64,000 bases of DNA, from contig NC_051100.1 of the NCBI RefSeq assembly GCF_901709675.1, forward strand, positions 12,754,286 to 12,818,285, in the 5' to 3' direction. The DNA is from Syngnathus acus. Its lineage: Eukaryota; Chordata; Actinopteri; Syngnathiformes; Syngnathidae. Made by a program: the position numbers and the translations under genes. Under the pieces are notes generated by a model. The model had not been told where the DNA came from. It searched no databases and saw only the letters and a program-made list of their open reading frames with translations. This document shows, piece by piece, positions 43,392 to 54,039 of the stretch; the stretch's first letter is position 1, and every line of letters begins with the position of its first letter.

Positions 43392-43958
43392 ATGGCGGTG
43401 CCCCAGTTGGCTGCGGCTGTAACGGCTCTCGACAACCGACGAGCATTGTCACAAAATATGTCGCCTAGGACACTACAAACAACACAAAGTTTAGTTTATC
43501 CATCCAGTAGGTTAGTATATGATCGCCAGCGCCTGCTGGAGGTACGGTCATCAAGTGTTTTCGGACTCGTAGCCACAACTACCCTAGTCTGTTTACGTAG
43601 CCTCGGAGTGCTTCGGGCACTAGCCCCAGAAGCTCACGATGTAGCGGGCTCGCCGGGCAGCACACGCCGGAGGAGGAGTAAGCGTAGGCGGTGTGACCGG
43701 CGGCGGAAGCGCGGCTGTCGAGGTGGGCTAACGGCTAAGCTTAAAGCTAACCCCTACAAACCGCCGCTTCCATCCATCTTCCTCTCCAACGTTCGCTCAC
43801 TGGATAATAAAATGGACTATCTACAACTGGAACTCTCTTCAAAGAGGGAGGTGAGAAACTGCTGCGCTCTCATCCTGACTGAGACATGGCTGAACTCATC
43901 AAGGCCGTTAGCCTGGAGGGGCTCGCTACATTCCGCGCCGACAGAAACAGCGAACTAA
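43392..43958 (+). pseudogene. LINE 5' frame and endonuclease start
   Basis: 188 codons. The basic N-terminal part (RRRRSKRRRC) is followed by the endonuclease start (LPSIFLSNVRSLDNKMDYL, CCALILTETWLNS). A frameshift near 43890 breaks it. Confidence 0.8.
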
Positions 43959-45634
43959 GCCGTAAATCCCGAGGAGGTGGGCTGTGTGTCTACATAAACA
44001 ACAACTGGTGCAAAAATGCTAGATCTGTCGCCAGCTTCTGCTCTTCGGACATCGAGCTTTTGACTGTTAACTGCAGACCCTTCTACCTGGCCAGGGAGTT
44101 TACTGTTGTTAGCATCACGGCTGTGTATGTGCCTCCTAGCGCTAACACTAAAGAGGCCATGAGTGTTCTCTATCGGACAATCGGTGAGCTGCAATCCACG
44201 CACACAGAGGGTGGTTTCATCATTGCTGGGGACTTCAACCAGGCTAACATGAAGACTATTCTCCCTCATTTTTACCAACACGTGGATTTTCCAACTCGGG
44301 GAGAGAACACTCTGGACTTGGTTTACACCAATATAAAGGATGCATTCAGGGCAGCCCCCCGCCCTCACCTCGGCTCTTCAGACCACCTATCTGTTATGCT
44401 AATCCCTGCATACAGGCCCCTGCTGATCAGAGCAAAACCCACAGTGAAGCAGGTGAGGGTGTGGTCTGAGGGGGCCATGGAGGCACTCCAGGACTGCTTT
44501 GAGCGCTCTGACTGGGACATGTTCAAATCAGCAGCAACATATGACAATCAGATCGACATTGATGAGTACGCCATGACTGTGTCAGCCTACATCAACAAAT
44601 GCACCGAGGACGTCAGCACCACTAAGAACATTATCACCCGAGCCAACCAACGACCCTGGATGACTGAGGAGGTACGTCATACGCTACGAGCACGGAACTC
44701 AGCCTTCAAGTCTGGCGACAAGGAGGCACTGAGGACAGCGAGAGCCAACTTGAACCGTGCCATCAGGTTAGCGAAGCGAAGCCACAGTCGAAAAATTCAG
44801 GATTTTTTCCACGACGCCAATAACACCAGGAGTATGTGGCAAGGCATACGGGCGATCACGGACTACAACTTACCCTCCCCCCCGGTGGGTGAGGTTGATG
44901 CTGACTTCCTAAATGGTCTAAATAACTTCTTTTGGCGGTTTGAGGCACTAAACAGCACTCCTGCAGTTAAAACTGTTCCCCACCAGGAAGAGGAGGCACT
45001 CTGCCTTGACTCAGCCGACGTGTGGAAGACTCTGAGAAGAGTCAACCCACGTAAGGCCCCAGGCCCCGACAACATACCTGGGCGGGTGTTCAAGGAATGT
45101 GCAGGTCAGCTGGCTGGTGTCATCACAGACATTTTTAACATCTCGCTGGGCCAAGCCACAGTGCCAGTATGCTTCAAGGCTGCCTCCATCATTCCGGTGC
45201 CGAAGAAACCTCAAATCACCTCATTGAATGACTACAGACCTGTGGCACTGACTCCCATCATGATGAAGTGCTTCGAAAGGCTGCTCAAAGAACACATCGT
45301 CTCCAGACTCCCCCCAACATTCGACCCATTCCAGTTTGCCTACCGGCAGAACCGCTCTACTGAGGATGCCATCTCCTCCGTTCTTCACCTGAGCCTGGCT
45401 CACCTGGAGGAGAGGAACACCCACGTGCGGTTGCTGTTCCTGGACTTCAGCTCAGCGTTTAACACCATCATTCCACAGCATCTGGTGGAAAAACTGGAAC
45501 ACCTGGGCTTCAGCACCCCCCTTCGAAACTGGCTGCTAGACTTCTCACCAACAGACCTCAGTCAGTCCGGGTCGGACAGAACACCTCAGATGTCATCACC
45601 CTCAGCACAGGCTCCCCTCAGGGCTGCGTCCTGA
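43886..45634 (+). CDS. LINE endonuclease and RT N-terminal half
   Basis: 582 codons: RKSRGGGLCVYINNNWC, IIAGDFNQANM, LGSSDHLSVMLIPAY, linker (NQRPWMTEEVRHTL), then RT motifs [32 protein letters not shown] and [14 protein letters not shown]. It ends out of frame near 45545 before the catalytic box, which is in the next frame. Confidence 0.88.
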   Translation: MAELIKAVSLEGLATFRADRNSELSRKSRGGGLCVYINNNWCKNARSVASFCSSDIELLTVNCRPFYLAREFTVVSITAVYVPPSANTKEAMSVLYRTIGELQSTHTEGGFIIAGDFNQANMKTILPHFYQHVDFPTRGENTLDLVYTNIKDAFRAAPRPHLGSSDHLSVMLIPAYRPLLIRAKPTVKQVRVWSEGAMEALQDCFERSDWDMFKSAATYDNQIDIDEYAMTVSAYINKCTEDVSTTKNIITRANQRPWMTEEVRHTLRARNSAFKSGDKEALRTARANLNRAIRLAKRSHSRKIQDFFHDANNTRSMWQGIRAITDYNLPSPPVGEVDADFLNGLNNFFWRFEALNSTPAVKTVPHQEEEALCLDSADVWKTLRRVNPRKAPGPDNIPGRVFKECAGQLAGVITDIFNISLGQATVPVCFKAASIIPVPKKPQITSLNDYRPVALTPIMMKCFERLLKEHIVSRLPPTFDPFQFAYRQNRSTEDAISSVLHLSLAHLEERNTHVRLLFLDFSSAFNTIIPQHLVEKLEHLGFSTPLRNWLLDFSPTDLSQSGSDRTPQMSSPSAQAPLRAAS

Positions 45635-45654
45635 GCCCCCTGCTGTTCACCCTG

Positions 45655-46368
45655 ATGACACACGACTGCGCCCCCAGGTTCACCACCAATCACATCGTGA
45701 AGTTTGCAGACGACACAACGGTGGTGGGCCTCATCAGGGACAACAACGACCTGGACTACAGAGAGGAGGTGGAGCAGTTGGTGGGCTGGTGCAGAGACAA
45801 TAGCCTGATCCTGAATGTGGAGATGACGAAGGAGATCATCGTCGACTTCAGGAAGAACCAGCCTCACCACGCTCCACTGATCATCAACAGCTCAGCTGTG
45901 GAGGTGGTCAGCAGCACTAAATTCCTGGGGGTCCACATCACAGACGACCTCACCTGGACTGTGAACACCACACTAGTCAAGAGGGCACAGAAGCGCTTGT
46001 ACTTCCTGCGGAGGATGAGGAGAGCCCACCTGCCCCCACCCATCATGAGGACGTTCTACCGAAGCACCATAGAGAGCATTCTGACAAGCTGTCTCTCGGT
46101 GTGGTGTGGAGGTTGCAGCGCCTCCGATTGGAAGAACCTGAGGAGAGTGGTGAGGACAGCAGAGAGGATCATCGGGGCTCCTCTTCCCTCCATTCAGGAC
46201 TTGTCACCCCAGCGCTGCGTGTCCCGAGCCCGTAATATTATCAGTGACCCATCACACCCCACCATGGACTGTTCTCCCTGCTGCCCTCTGGGAAGAGGTT
46301 TCGCAGCATCCGCTGCAGGTCCACCAGGTTCTGCAATAGTTTTTTCCCTGCTGTCGTCAGACTGTTGA
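45655..46368 (+). pseudogene. LINE RT C-terminal half
   Basis: It includes the catalytic FADDTTVVGLI near residue 19, EMTKEIIVDFRKNQ, KFLGVHITDDLTW and RRVVRTAERIIGAPLPSIQD. The last ~45 residues are shifted out of frame near 46240. Confidence 0.85.
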
Positions 46369-46617
46369 ACATTCAAACGTAGCATTCCTCTGCACACTTG
46401 TAAATACTGTTTTTCTCTCCTGCACTGTTTACATACTTTATCACTGCTGCACTTTGTACTCTATACTTATCTTATTTCATATTTTTATATAGAATGTCAC
46501 TTTTTAACCAGCCGCAATACCACTACATTGTTGAAAGCCGTACGCAACGTAATTTCGTTTTGTGTACACCCAGTGTTGACAAAATGACAATAAAGTTTGT
46601 CTAAGTCTAAGTCTAAG

Positions 46618-47470
46618 ACTTGGGTAAACTGAACAACTTTCTGGGTATTGATTTTCATCAAACTGATCACTGTATAACAATGTCACAGAAAAGATATGTT
46701 GACAAAATACTTGACAGATTTGATATGCAAGATTGTAAGCCATGAGCCATGTGAACCTAAGCTTAACTATTCTGAAAACACAGAAACCCTGAGTGATCTG
46801 AAGAAATATAGAGAGGCTGTTGGCAGCTTAATCTATCAACATGTACCAGACCAGATCTAAGCTTTGTAGTGAGCAAACTTTCCCAATACCTTTCCAAACC
46901 AACTATACGTAGAACAATGGGCTACGATAAAACATGTACTGAGGGCACAGAGGAAAAGATGTTGTGTTACAAAAAGAGTGATGGTGAACCACTTGGGTTG
47001 GAAGCATTCAGTAATGCAAACTGGGCTGAACATGATACTGACAGACGTAGTACGTCAGGTTATTGTGTTAGCTTGAGCCAATTTGGTCCCTTAATTTCAT
47101 GGAAAACCAAAAGACAAGCAACAGTAGCTCTTTCAACGTGTGAAGCTGAATACATGGCCTTGGCTTCAACTGTACAAGAATGTCTGTATTTAGTACAACT
47201 GTTAGATGGTATTGATGGGTATCATTACAAGCAGCCAAAGGTTTATGAAGAGAATCAAGGAGCCATAGCCTTAGCTAAAAATCCTGTACAAAGACACAAC
47301 AATGTAAACATGTTGACGTAAAGTACCACCTTGTAAGATCAACTGTTAACGATGGCAAAGTAATGCTGGACTACTGTCCAACAGAATATATGGTGGTTGA
47401 TCTCATGATAAAACCTCCAACAAAGTCTAAGTTGATGAATTTTGTGGCATTTATGTTTGGAGAGTAGACA
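46618..47470 (+). pseudogene. Copia RT end and RNase H
   Basis: It resumes with NNFLGIDFHQTDHCITM-like codons. The RNase H frame (46869-47321) carries KTKRQATVALSTCEAEYMALA (Cys-Glu-Ala) and PKVYEENQGAIALAKNPV. Short frameshifts lie at 46740, 46860 and 47310. Confidence 0.82.
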
Positions 47471-47750
47471 TTTGTTTATGGAATGTGTTTCTATCATATG
47501 ATGAATTTGGTGGTATTTATGTTTATGAAATGTGTATGCATTACCTTGAGAAAAATCATTGTATTTCTATTTTGCATGTATTTACCAATATAAGAGCAAG
47601 TGGGGGTGTTAGTATATGTGCTCTGTATATTGAGAGTTTTATTTTGAAGGATGCTACACAGGAAGTACTGCTTTTACTATTTCTGTTTGACAAATGTTCT
47701 TAATAAAATCCAGGTTTTACCAATGTGTTAATTGGGCACTGGCAAACCAA
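47471..47750 (+). repeat. Copia 3' non-coding region and partial 3' LTR
   Basis: A purine-rich AGAGCAAGTGGGGGTG precedes TGTTAGTATATG at 47607. An AATAAA occurs at 47703. The LTR end is not defined and the sequence passes into the dnmt3-type copy. Confidence 0.5.
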
Positions 47751-49152
47751 AGTGAGTCGTCGTTTTCTCTGTCTCCACAGTATGACTCATTTTATTTAAA
47801 TAACTCTGCTAACACTGACTACCAGCCGTCTGTGAAAAGGAAACATGCTTTTAAGAGTCGAGCAAGCTCCTGCAACTACACTTTCACAAAAGACACTTTA
47901 ATTGAGAGGCTTCGAGACAAAGGCACAAAAATCGAAGATTGTTGTTTGGCTTGCGGGTCGCCTGATGTGGTTGTTGCAGCACCCATTCTTTGAAGGTGGT
48001 CATTGTTTCAAATGCAAGAAAGACTTCACAGAAACACTGCATCGCTACGATGAAGATGGCTACCAGTCGTACTGCACCGTGGGCTGTGGCGGGTCAGAGG
48101 TCATGTTTCTGTAAGGAGTGCGTGGAGATCCTGGTGGGAGAGGTAACCTTTTGTGAGCTGAAAGATATTGATCCGTGGATCTGCTACATTTGCCAGCCAA
48201 CACAGTGCGAGGGAAAGCTCAACCTCAGGCCAGACTGGAGCGTCAAGGTCCAACACTTCTTTGCCAACAACAGCGCCATGGAGTTTGAGCCTCATACAGA
48301 TTACCCGGCCATCGCTGCAGATAGACACAAGCCCTTGAAGGTTCTGTCGCTCTTTGACGGTATTGCAACAGGATACCTGGGGCTCAAGGACCTTGGCTTC
48401 AAGGTGGAACGCTACATTGCGTCAGAGATTTGTGAGGATTCCATCGCGGTGGGTATGATCAAGCACGCTGGCAAGATTGAATACGTCAGCGACGTCTGCA
48501 CCATCACAAGGAAACACCTCGCTGAATGGGGCCCTTTTGACCTGCTGATTGGAGGAAGTCCTTGCAACGACCTCTTCATGGTCAATCCCCTACGGAAAGG
48601 ATTGTTTGATGGCACCGGAAGGCTCTTCCTTGAATTCTACCACATTTCGACGCTGCTGAAGTCGAAGGAGGGTGACGACCGGCCTTTCATCTGGCTCTTT
48701 GAAAACGTGGTGTTCATGTCCAGCAGAGACAATACGGACATCTGCAGATTCCTGAACTGCAATCCTGTTTGTGACTGTCAATCCTGTGTGACTGTCAGCC
48801 CCGCACATCGAGCTCGCTACTACTGGGGAAACCTTCCAGGCAAGAATAGGTCGGTGGGCGCATCCTTGGATCAAAAAGTGAAGCTTCAGGAGTGTTTGGA
48901 AGTTGGCCGTGTAGCAAAGCTGGACAAGGTGCGAACCATCATAACAAAGACAAACTCCATGATTCAAGGGAAATTGAGACTTCTGGTCATCATGAGCGGC
49001 AACTGTGGTGTAGTGAAATGGAGCAGATTTTTGGCTTCCCCAAACACTACACGGATGTGAACAATATGGGCCACTTGCAGTGCCAGAGGGTCCTGGGGCA
49101 TTCCTGGAGCATCGCCGTCATTCGCCACCTGATAGCGCCACTCAAGGATTAA
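47751..49152 (+). pseudogene. dnmt3b-like: Processed dnmt3-family DNA methyltransferase retrocopy (ADD + catalytic domain)
   Basis: The sequence encodes the C-terminal half of a DNMT3 protein without introns. The ADD zinc domain runs 47875-48200 ([43 protein letters not shown]). The methyltransferase follows: motif [12 protein letters not shown] near 48345, catalytic PCN in GGSPCNDL near 48555, ENV near 48700, and the C-terminus [14 protein letters not shown] to LIAPLKD near 49150. An extra T near 47990, a ~25-bp loss near 48110 in the ADD domain and a shift near 48990 disable it. Spliced structure and lesions mark it a retropseudogene. The copy starts near a CTCCACAG acceptor-like word. Paralog (3a or 3b) not resolved. 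Confidence 0.9.
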
Positions 49153-49202
49153 TTCGAATGTGAATCACACCAGCCAAGTCCGTAAGGCCACAGATGCATG
49201 AA

Positions 49203-49461
49203 TACCGTTTCTGGACTACAAACCGCAGCCGAATAAAAGCCACGCCAGATAAAATTAGGGGAAAGTATGGTTTTGTTTATATATTAGCAGCACGGGACAA
49301 TAAGCTCAAGGTGTTTTAATGTTTAATTTCCATACATATGCACAAATCCTACAAAATCATCAAGGTCATGAAAAATTCCTTGGTAAGCTGCACTGGACTA
49401 GAAAATGCAGGGTTCAAAGCTTGTGCAAAAAGTAGCGGCTTATAGTCCAGAAAATACAGTA
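49203..49461 (+). mobile_element. Small TA-flanked MITE
   Basis: Terminal repeats TACCGTTTCTGGACTACAAA and its imperfect inverse ending CCAGAAAATACAGTA are flanked by TA. 259 bp, related at its ends to the composite MITEs. It follows the dnmt3 copy. Confidence 0.7.
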
Positions 49462-49509
49462 CTTCCATGCACGAGCGCGAGAGCTCTTCGCGGAAAACCA
49501 AATGCTTGC

Positions 49510-49680
49510 CACTGTATGTTGGTGTCCTCCCACAATTCAAAGAACGTGTGTAAATTGGCCTTGGGTTAGAATGTGAATGTGGGTTTTTATTTTTCAATAT
49601 GTGCCTTGCAATTGGCTGCCCACTGGTCCAGTGAGCCTGCCCCTTGCAACCCTACAAAACAAACAAGATAAATGGATGTA
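49510..49680 (+). mobile_element. Degraded V-SINE-like element
   Basis: GGTGTCCTCCCACAATTCAAA, TGCAATTGGCTGCCC and a GGATG end match the order of the better copy at 50964-51328, with many changes. Confidence 0.5.
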
Positions 49681-49684
49681 CAAA

Positions 49685-50142
49685 CCGGATTCGGTTGAAG
49701 TTGAAAGATTGTGCAAAATGTAAATAAAATCAAAATACAATGATTTGAAAATCATTTTCAACCTATATTCAGTTGGATACACTACAAAGACAACGTATTT
49801 AATCCTCAAACTCATAAACTTTATTTCATTTTTCAAATAATTAACTTAGAATTTCATGGCTGCAACACATGCAGTAGAAGTTGGGAAAGGGCATGTTTAC
49901 CACTTCGTTACACCACCTTTCCTTTTAATAACACTCAATAAACGTTTTGGAAGCGAGGAGACTAATTCTCTTTCCTTCTCATGTGGAATTATTTCCCATT
50001 CTTGCTTGATGAACCGCTTCAGTTGTTCAACAGTCCGGGGTCTTCCCTGTCGTATCTTACGCTTCATAATGCGCCACACATTTTCAATGGGAGACAGGTC
50101 TGGACTGCAAGCGGGCCAGGGGAGAACCTGGACTCTTTTACT
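49685..50142 (-). pseudogene. Tc1-type transposase C-terminus and terminal region
   Basis: On the minus strand, 50130-49897 reads a DDE transposase end: SPDLSPIENVWRIMKRKI (catalytic Glu), GRPRTVEQLKRFIKQEWE and LPKRLLSVIKRKGG. The adjacent non-coding end carries ATCATTTTCAACCTATATTC, typical of fish Tc1 elements. The N-terminal two-thirds is gone; Rex3 sequence starts at 50143. Confidence 0.82.
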
Positions 50143-50466
50143 TTCATTACAGCCGACGCTGCACCGATCCGCCTATCGATCAAGTTCCATCCTGCCCTCG
50201 CTCGTGAACAAGACCCCAAGATACTTGAACTCCTCCACTTGGGGCAGGATCTCATCCCTGATATGAAGAGGACATTCCACCCTTTTCCGACCGAGGACCA
50301 TGGACTCAGATTTGGAGGTGCTGATCCTCATCACGACCGCTTCACACTCGGCTGCGAACCACTCCAGTGAGAGCTGGAGATCACGGCTTGAAGAAGCCAA
50401 CAGCACCACGTTGTCTGCAAAAAGCAGAGACGCAATGCTGAGGTCCCCAAATTGGACACCCTGAAT
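50143..50466 (-). mobile_element. Rex3 fragment
   Basis: It aligns with 6881-7206 of the complete Rex3 (RT palm to thumb: [23 protein letters not shown]). Both ends are cut without a duplication. Confidence 0.85.
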
Positions 50467-50469
50467 GGC

Positions 50470-50650
50470 TTATATTTGGTTATTTTGTCATTTGAAAAAT
50501 AAAGACAATTGTGACAATGAAATTTGTTTTATAACAGTGTGTATTTTCATGAAATTTTTGTAGTTAAAAAATGTCTGAAAAAACTATTGGCCCCCGGGCC
50601 GCTTCAGTTTATTAAATCTGGCCCTCCTTCCAAAAAGTTTGGACACCCCT
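50470..50650. mobile_element. hAT-like element end
   Basis: It ends AAAGTTTGGACACCCCTG, the mirror of the common fish hAT end CAGGGGTGTCCAAACT. The other end is missing. Confidence 0.5.
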
Positions 50651-50963
50651 GACTTAAGGGAAGGCCTTTTAAACTTTATTTTTTTTATCATTATTATTTT
50701 TTTTTTTCAATTTTCTTAACGTCTTAATCACGAGGCGAGAACAGAAAACAGACGAGGTAAGTTGTTCATCAATAAACATGTTTTTGCCTTTTTTTCTAAA
50801 GACACTAAATGCTTCTATTTCACTCTTCTGTATTTTAACAGTTTCTTTTATCTGGCGAAAGCAGTTCACTCCACACTGGAGGCCAGAGGTAACCATGACA
50901 TATCATGTAACATTGTAACATTTTGTAATTCATAGCCAAGCTTGTGTATAGCCTCTGCAGAAT

Positions 50964-51328
50964 CCATCCACCCATCTTCTGAACCGCTTTGTCCCCACGG
51001 GGGTCACGGGAGTGCTGGATTCTATCCCAGCCGTCATCGGGCAGTAGGCGGGGCACACCCTGAACCGGTCGCCAGCCAATCGCAGGGCACACAGAGACAA
51101 ACAACCATTTGCACTCGCACTCACACCTAGGGACAATTTGGAGTCTCCAATCGGCCTACCAAGCATGTTTTTGGGATGTGGGAGGAAACCGGAGTGCCCG
51201 GAGAAAACCCACGCGGGCCCGGAGAGAACATGCAAACTCCACACAGGGAGGGCCGGAGGTGGAATCGAACCCGCACCCTCCCAACTGTGAGGCGGACGTG
51301 CTACCCAGTGCACCACCGAGCCGCCCCT
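50964..51328 (-). mobile_element. V-SINE-type element, tRNA-derived, minus strand
   Basis: On the minus strand it starts GGCGGCTCGGTGGTGCACTG (tRNA-like head with B box GGTTCGATTCC), has the CCGGTTTCCTCCCACATCC core, and ends in a GGATGG tail at 50964-50972. Near complete. A DANA/HE1-like family assignment is from memory. Confidence 0.8.
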
Positions 51329-52017
51329 CTGCAGAATCATACATTTTTAATCACTTTACTTGGATTGTCCTTTTTTTTTTCTCCACAAAGACCTTGAGCA
51401 TGCAAAAACTTTCATCATGGACCAATGACTACCAAACCAGGGAGGCAAGAAGCAGGACTTCTCATTCTTCTGTGAGTAGCCAACAAATCTATGATTGACT
51501 ATTGCCACGAAACATCCCCTTCAATTTTAAATATGTTTTTCAACTCGTATCCTCACCAACCCAATGTTTGTTGTTTTAGTTTTCCCGTGTTTCCTGTGGC
51601 TCCACATGCTCCATTTGTCAAGACAGGAGTTTGGCCCCCTGGCACTCAACCTTGATGAGATTTGGCCTGTCTTGCCAGAGAAATGACTGAAGAAGACACA
51701 GGTTTGTGGATGTGTTCATGTCATTCATTCTTTAGTACATGGATACTAGTTGTACATGTGCTTGAAGTATTGTAATGTGATTTTCAAAAATGAATTGATA
51801 ATGATATTATATTGTAGCACAGCGAGAGCCAAGTCTTTCGAAAACACTCGTACGATGGAGGCCAGTATCATGGAACACAAACTCCCAAACCAGCATGGCA
51901 ATCGGGACTTCTGCTGATTCTTCTATGCAACAATCGAGGGCACCTCCGGCAGCTCTTCGCTTTGATGACATCCACTTTTTCATTGATTTTTTTTTTTTAC
52001 ATGATGTATTTTATGTG
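51329..52017 (+). other. Stretch with splice-like words, no clear gene
   Basis: TTCTGTGAGTAGCC at 51472 and similar words, and a purine-rich segment at 51650-51720, hint at exons of a non-coding transcript. Frames are short and no homology is recognised. Confidence 0.25.
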
Positions 52018-52245
52018 CCCTCTCTGCATCCATTGCAGTCTGGTGATCCTGAAAAGGGGATCCTCCCATCTGTGGTCCCTTCTCAAGGTTTCTCATTTTT
52101 CCCCTGGTAGAGTTTTTTCTAGTTTTTCCTTGCCCTTTTGGGAGCTTAAGATCAGGGGATGCTTTGAGGATAATTGCCAATTTGTTTGTCTATGTGAATC
52201 ACTGTTTGTGATTTAGGGCTATGTAAATATATTTCACTTGACTTG
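52018..52245 (+). repeat. Shared ~190-bp module, copy 2
   Basis: It repeats the words of 33092-33260 in order and continues to TATGTAAATATATTTCACTTG with an ACTTG tail. Confidence 0.7.
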
Positions 52246-52579
52246 ACTTCTATGAGTAGCCAGCAAGGAAAATTGTCAGGAAGCCCTCTTTATTTTTGCT
52301 GCTTTTCCTCACCTCCTTCATGTTTTTATCGTATCTTCTTGGGTATTGCCTGCGGGTCGACATGCAATGCAGACAAAGAACAGCCTGGCCTTTAACTGTT
52401 GGAAACTTGTTCCTCTGGTTTTACTCTATTAAGTCTCAGATACGTACAGTCTGTTTTCTGTTCTCCTTTATGTATTTATTTATTTATTTGTTTATTTGTT
52501 TGATTGCTTATTTATTGTTTAATCATACATTTATTTGGTTACTTTGTTATTTTCGGCAGTGCTTTGATCTCTGAAGTTG

Positions 52580-53692
52580 TACCGTATTTTCCGCCCTAAA
52601 AGGCGCACCGGGTTATAAGGCGCACCTTCAATGAACGGCCCATTTTAAAACTTTGTCCATATATAAGGCGCACCGGATTATAAGGCGCATAAAATAGAAG
52701 CTATACTGCATCAAACTGAGGTTGACTAGGGTTGCGGTATGCATCCACTAGCCAATAACCAACGAGCCCTCTGTAAACAATCGCGTTTCTCAAACGATCT
52801 CCTATAAAATGATCAGAACTGACTAAAGTTCGATCTAACGCATTGGTACTACTTACCTATGTTTCCCTTCCATATCGATCCGTAGATTTACTCGAAACAT
52901 TAACAGAGCAGCCTATTTTGACATGAAATAGCCTGGTACGTATAGCAGCTATCGCAATAGCATTAGCCATCCGCAAAGTCTCACGAGCCTCAGCTCGCAA
53001 TCTCCCATGAGCCTCAGCAAAGTGTAAACAATCGTGTTTCTCAAACGATCTCCTATAAAATGATCGGAACTGACTAAAGTTCGATCTAACGCATTGGTAC
53101 TACTTACCTATGTTTCCCTTCCATATCGATCCGTAGATTTACTCGAAAAATTAACAGAGCAGCCTATTTTGACATGAAATAGCCTGGTACGTATAGCAGC
53201 TATCGCAATAGCATTAGCCATCCGCAAAGTCTCACGAGCCTCAGCTTGCAATCTCCCATGAGCCTCAGCAAAGTGTAAACAATCGCTTTTCTAAAACGAT
53301 CTCCTATAAAATGATCGGAACTGACTAAAGTTCGATCTAACGCATTGGTACTACTTACCTATGTTTCCCTTCCATATCGATCCGTAGATTTACTCGAAAC
53401 ATTAACAGAGCAGCCTATTTTTAAATGAAATAGCCTCGCGGGTACAACAGCTATTCGGTGACGCCCCCTGACTACAGTTGCCGTAATGTTGGGAAGCGAT
53501 GCGACCTTGTAATTTACTAGTCGTACTAAAACGTACTGAAACATTTTGGCAGGGCACTGTGTACAACCAGTATGGATCAACAAATTCATCAATTGATCCA
53601 TATATAAGGCGCACTGGCCTATAAGGCGCACTGTCGGCTTTTGAGAAAATTTTAGGTTTTTAGGTGCGCCTTTTAGGGCGGAAAATACGGTA
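52580..53692 (+). mobile_element. TA-flanked element with perfect 28-bp terminal repeats
   Basis: The ends (52582-52609 and 53663-53690, starting CCGTATTTTCCGCCCTAAAA) are exact inverse repeats, flanked by TA. Length 1.11 kb. Most of the inside is a tandem array. No transposase frame is seen, so it is non-autonomous. Confidence 0.88.
52773..53460 (+). repeat. Tandem array of a 251-bp unit (2.7 copies)
   Basis: GTAAACAATCG recurs at 52773, 53024 and 53275, exactly 251 bp apart. Copies differ at few sites. The third copy is cut at about 53460. Confidence 0.9.
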
Positions 53693-53838
53693 ATCATTTT
53701 GATTTGCACAATTGCTGGACTTTCTACATTTCTTTGCCTCAAACCATGTTTACATTATCTTTTGTATATGTATCCCAAGTCTGTCTAATACCATCTACAA
53801 TCATGCTACAGTTGAATTATTAAATAAAAAAAAACACT

Positions 53839-54039
53839 TGTGTTTATGCGGAGTAGAGATGAACGCTAATGTAAGTTTTTCATTCAGCAACTTTTTATTT
53901 TTCCCCACTCGTGTCTCACATAGCAGTACAATCCCTCTTGTGCACCACAGCGCACCCCACTGACAACATTATGCGAGACCTCCTCTAACACACTATATAC
54001 GTATATAATATTATAGTTTCAACATACGATAATACCACA
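53839..54039 (-). repeat. Solo LTR of the Gypsy 2 family
   Basis: The reverse complement matches the LTR at 28184-28377 from TGTGGTATTATCG to ATAAACACA. Flanks ACACT and CCACT match at 4 of 5 bases. Confidence 0.88.

Larger units (their letters stand above)
43383..46617 (+). mobile_element. Rex1/Babar-like LINE, near full length, in Copia RT
   Basis: The 5' end is CTACTAGATGGCGGTG; the 3' end has ACAATAAAG and a GTCTAA tail. The flanking Copia rejoins across it, with a short 5-bp duplication AAGAC at most. Three frames carry endonuclease and RT, with frameshifts near 43890, 45545 and 46240. Confidence 0.88.
38236..47750 (+). mobile_element. Copia LTR retrotransposon, one element split by five insertions
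   Basis: Removing the nested elements leaves Gag knuckle, protease, integrase, RT and RNase H in the right order for Ty1/Copia (integrase before RT). The 5' LTR and early Gag are lost left of 38236, where a LINE 5' end abuts. The 3' side has a purine tract and an LTR-like TGTTAGTATATGTGCTC at 47607. The Copia-class order and motifs are clear; the 3' LTR end is not. Confidence 0.85.

Noticed and set aside
43376-46622. Long target duplication around the LINE in Copia
   Set aside because: Only AAGAC can be matched and part of it merges with the GTCTAA tail, so the duplication length stays open.
47990-49060. Functional DNA methyltransferase gene
   Set aside because: Open over 356 codons, but its start is out of the ADD frame, part of the ADD domain is lost and the C-terminus is shifted.
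52773-53460. CRISPR-like or centromeric array
   Set aside because: Whole 251-bp units repeat without unique spacers, there are under three copies, and they lie inside a transposon.
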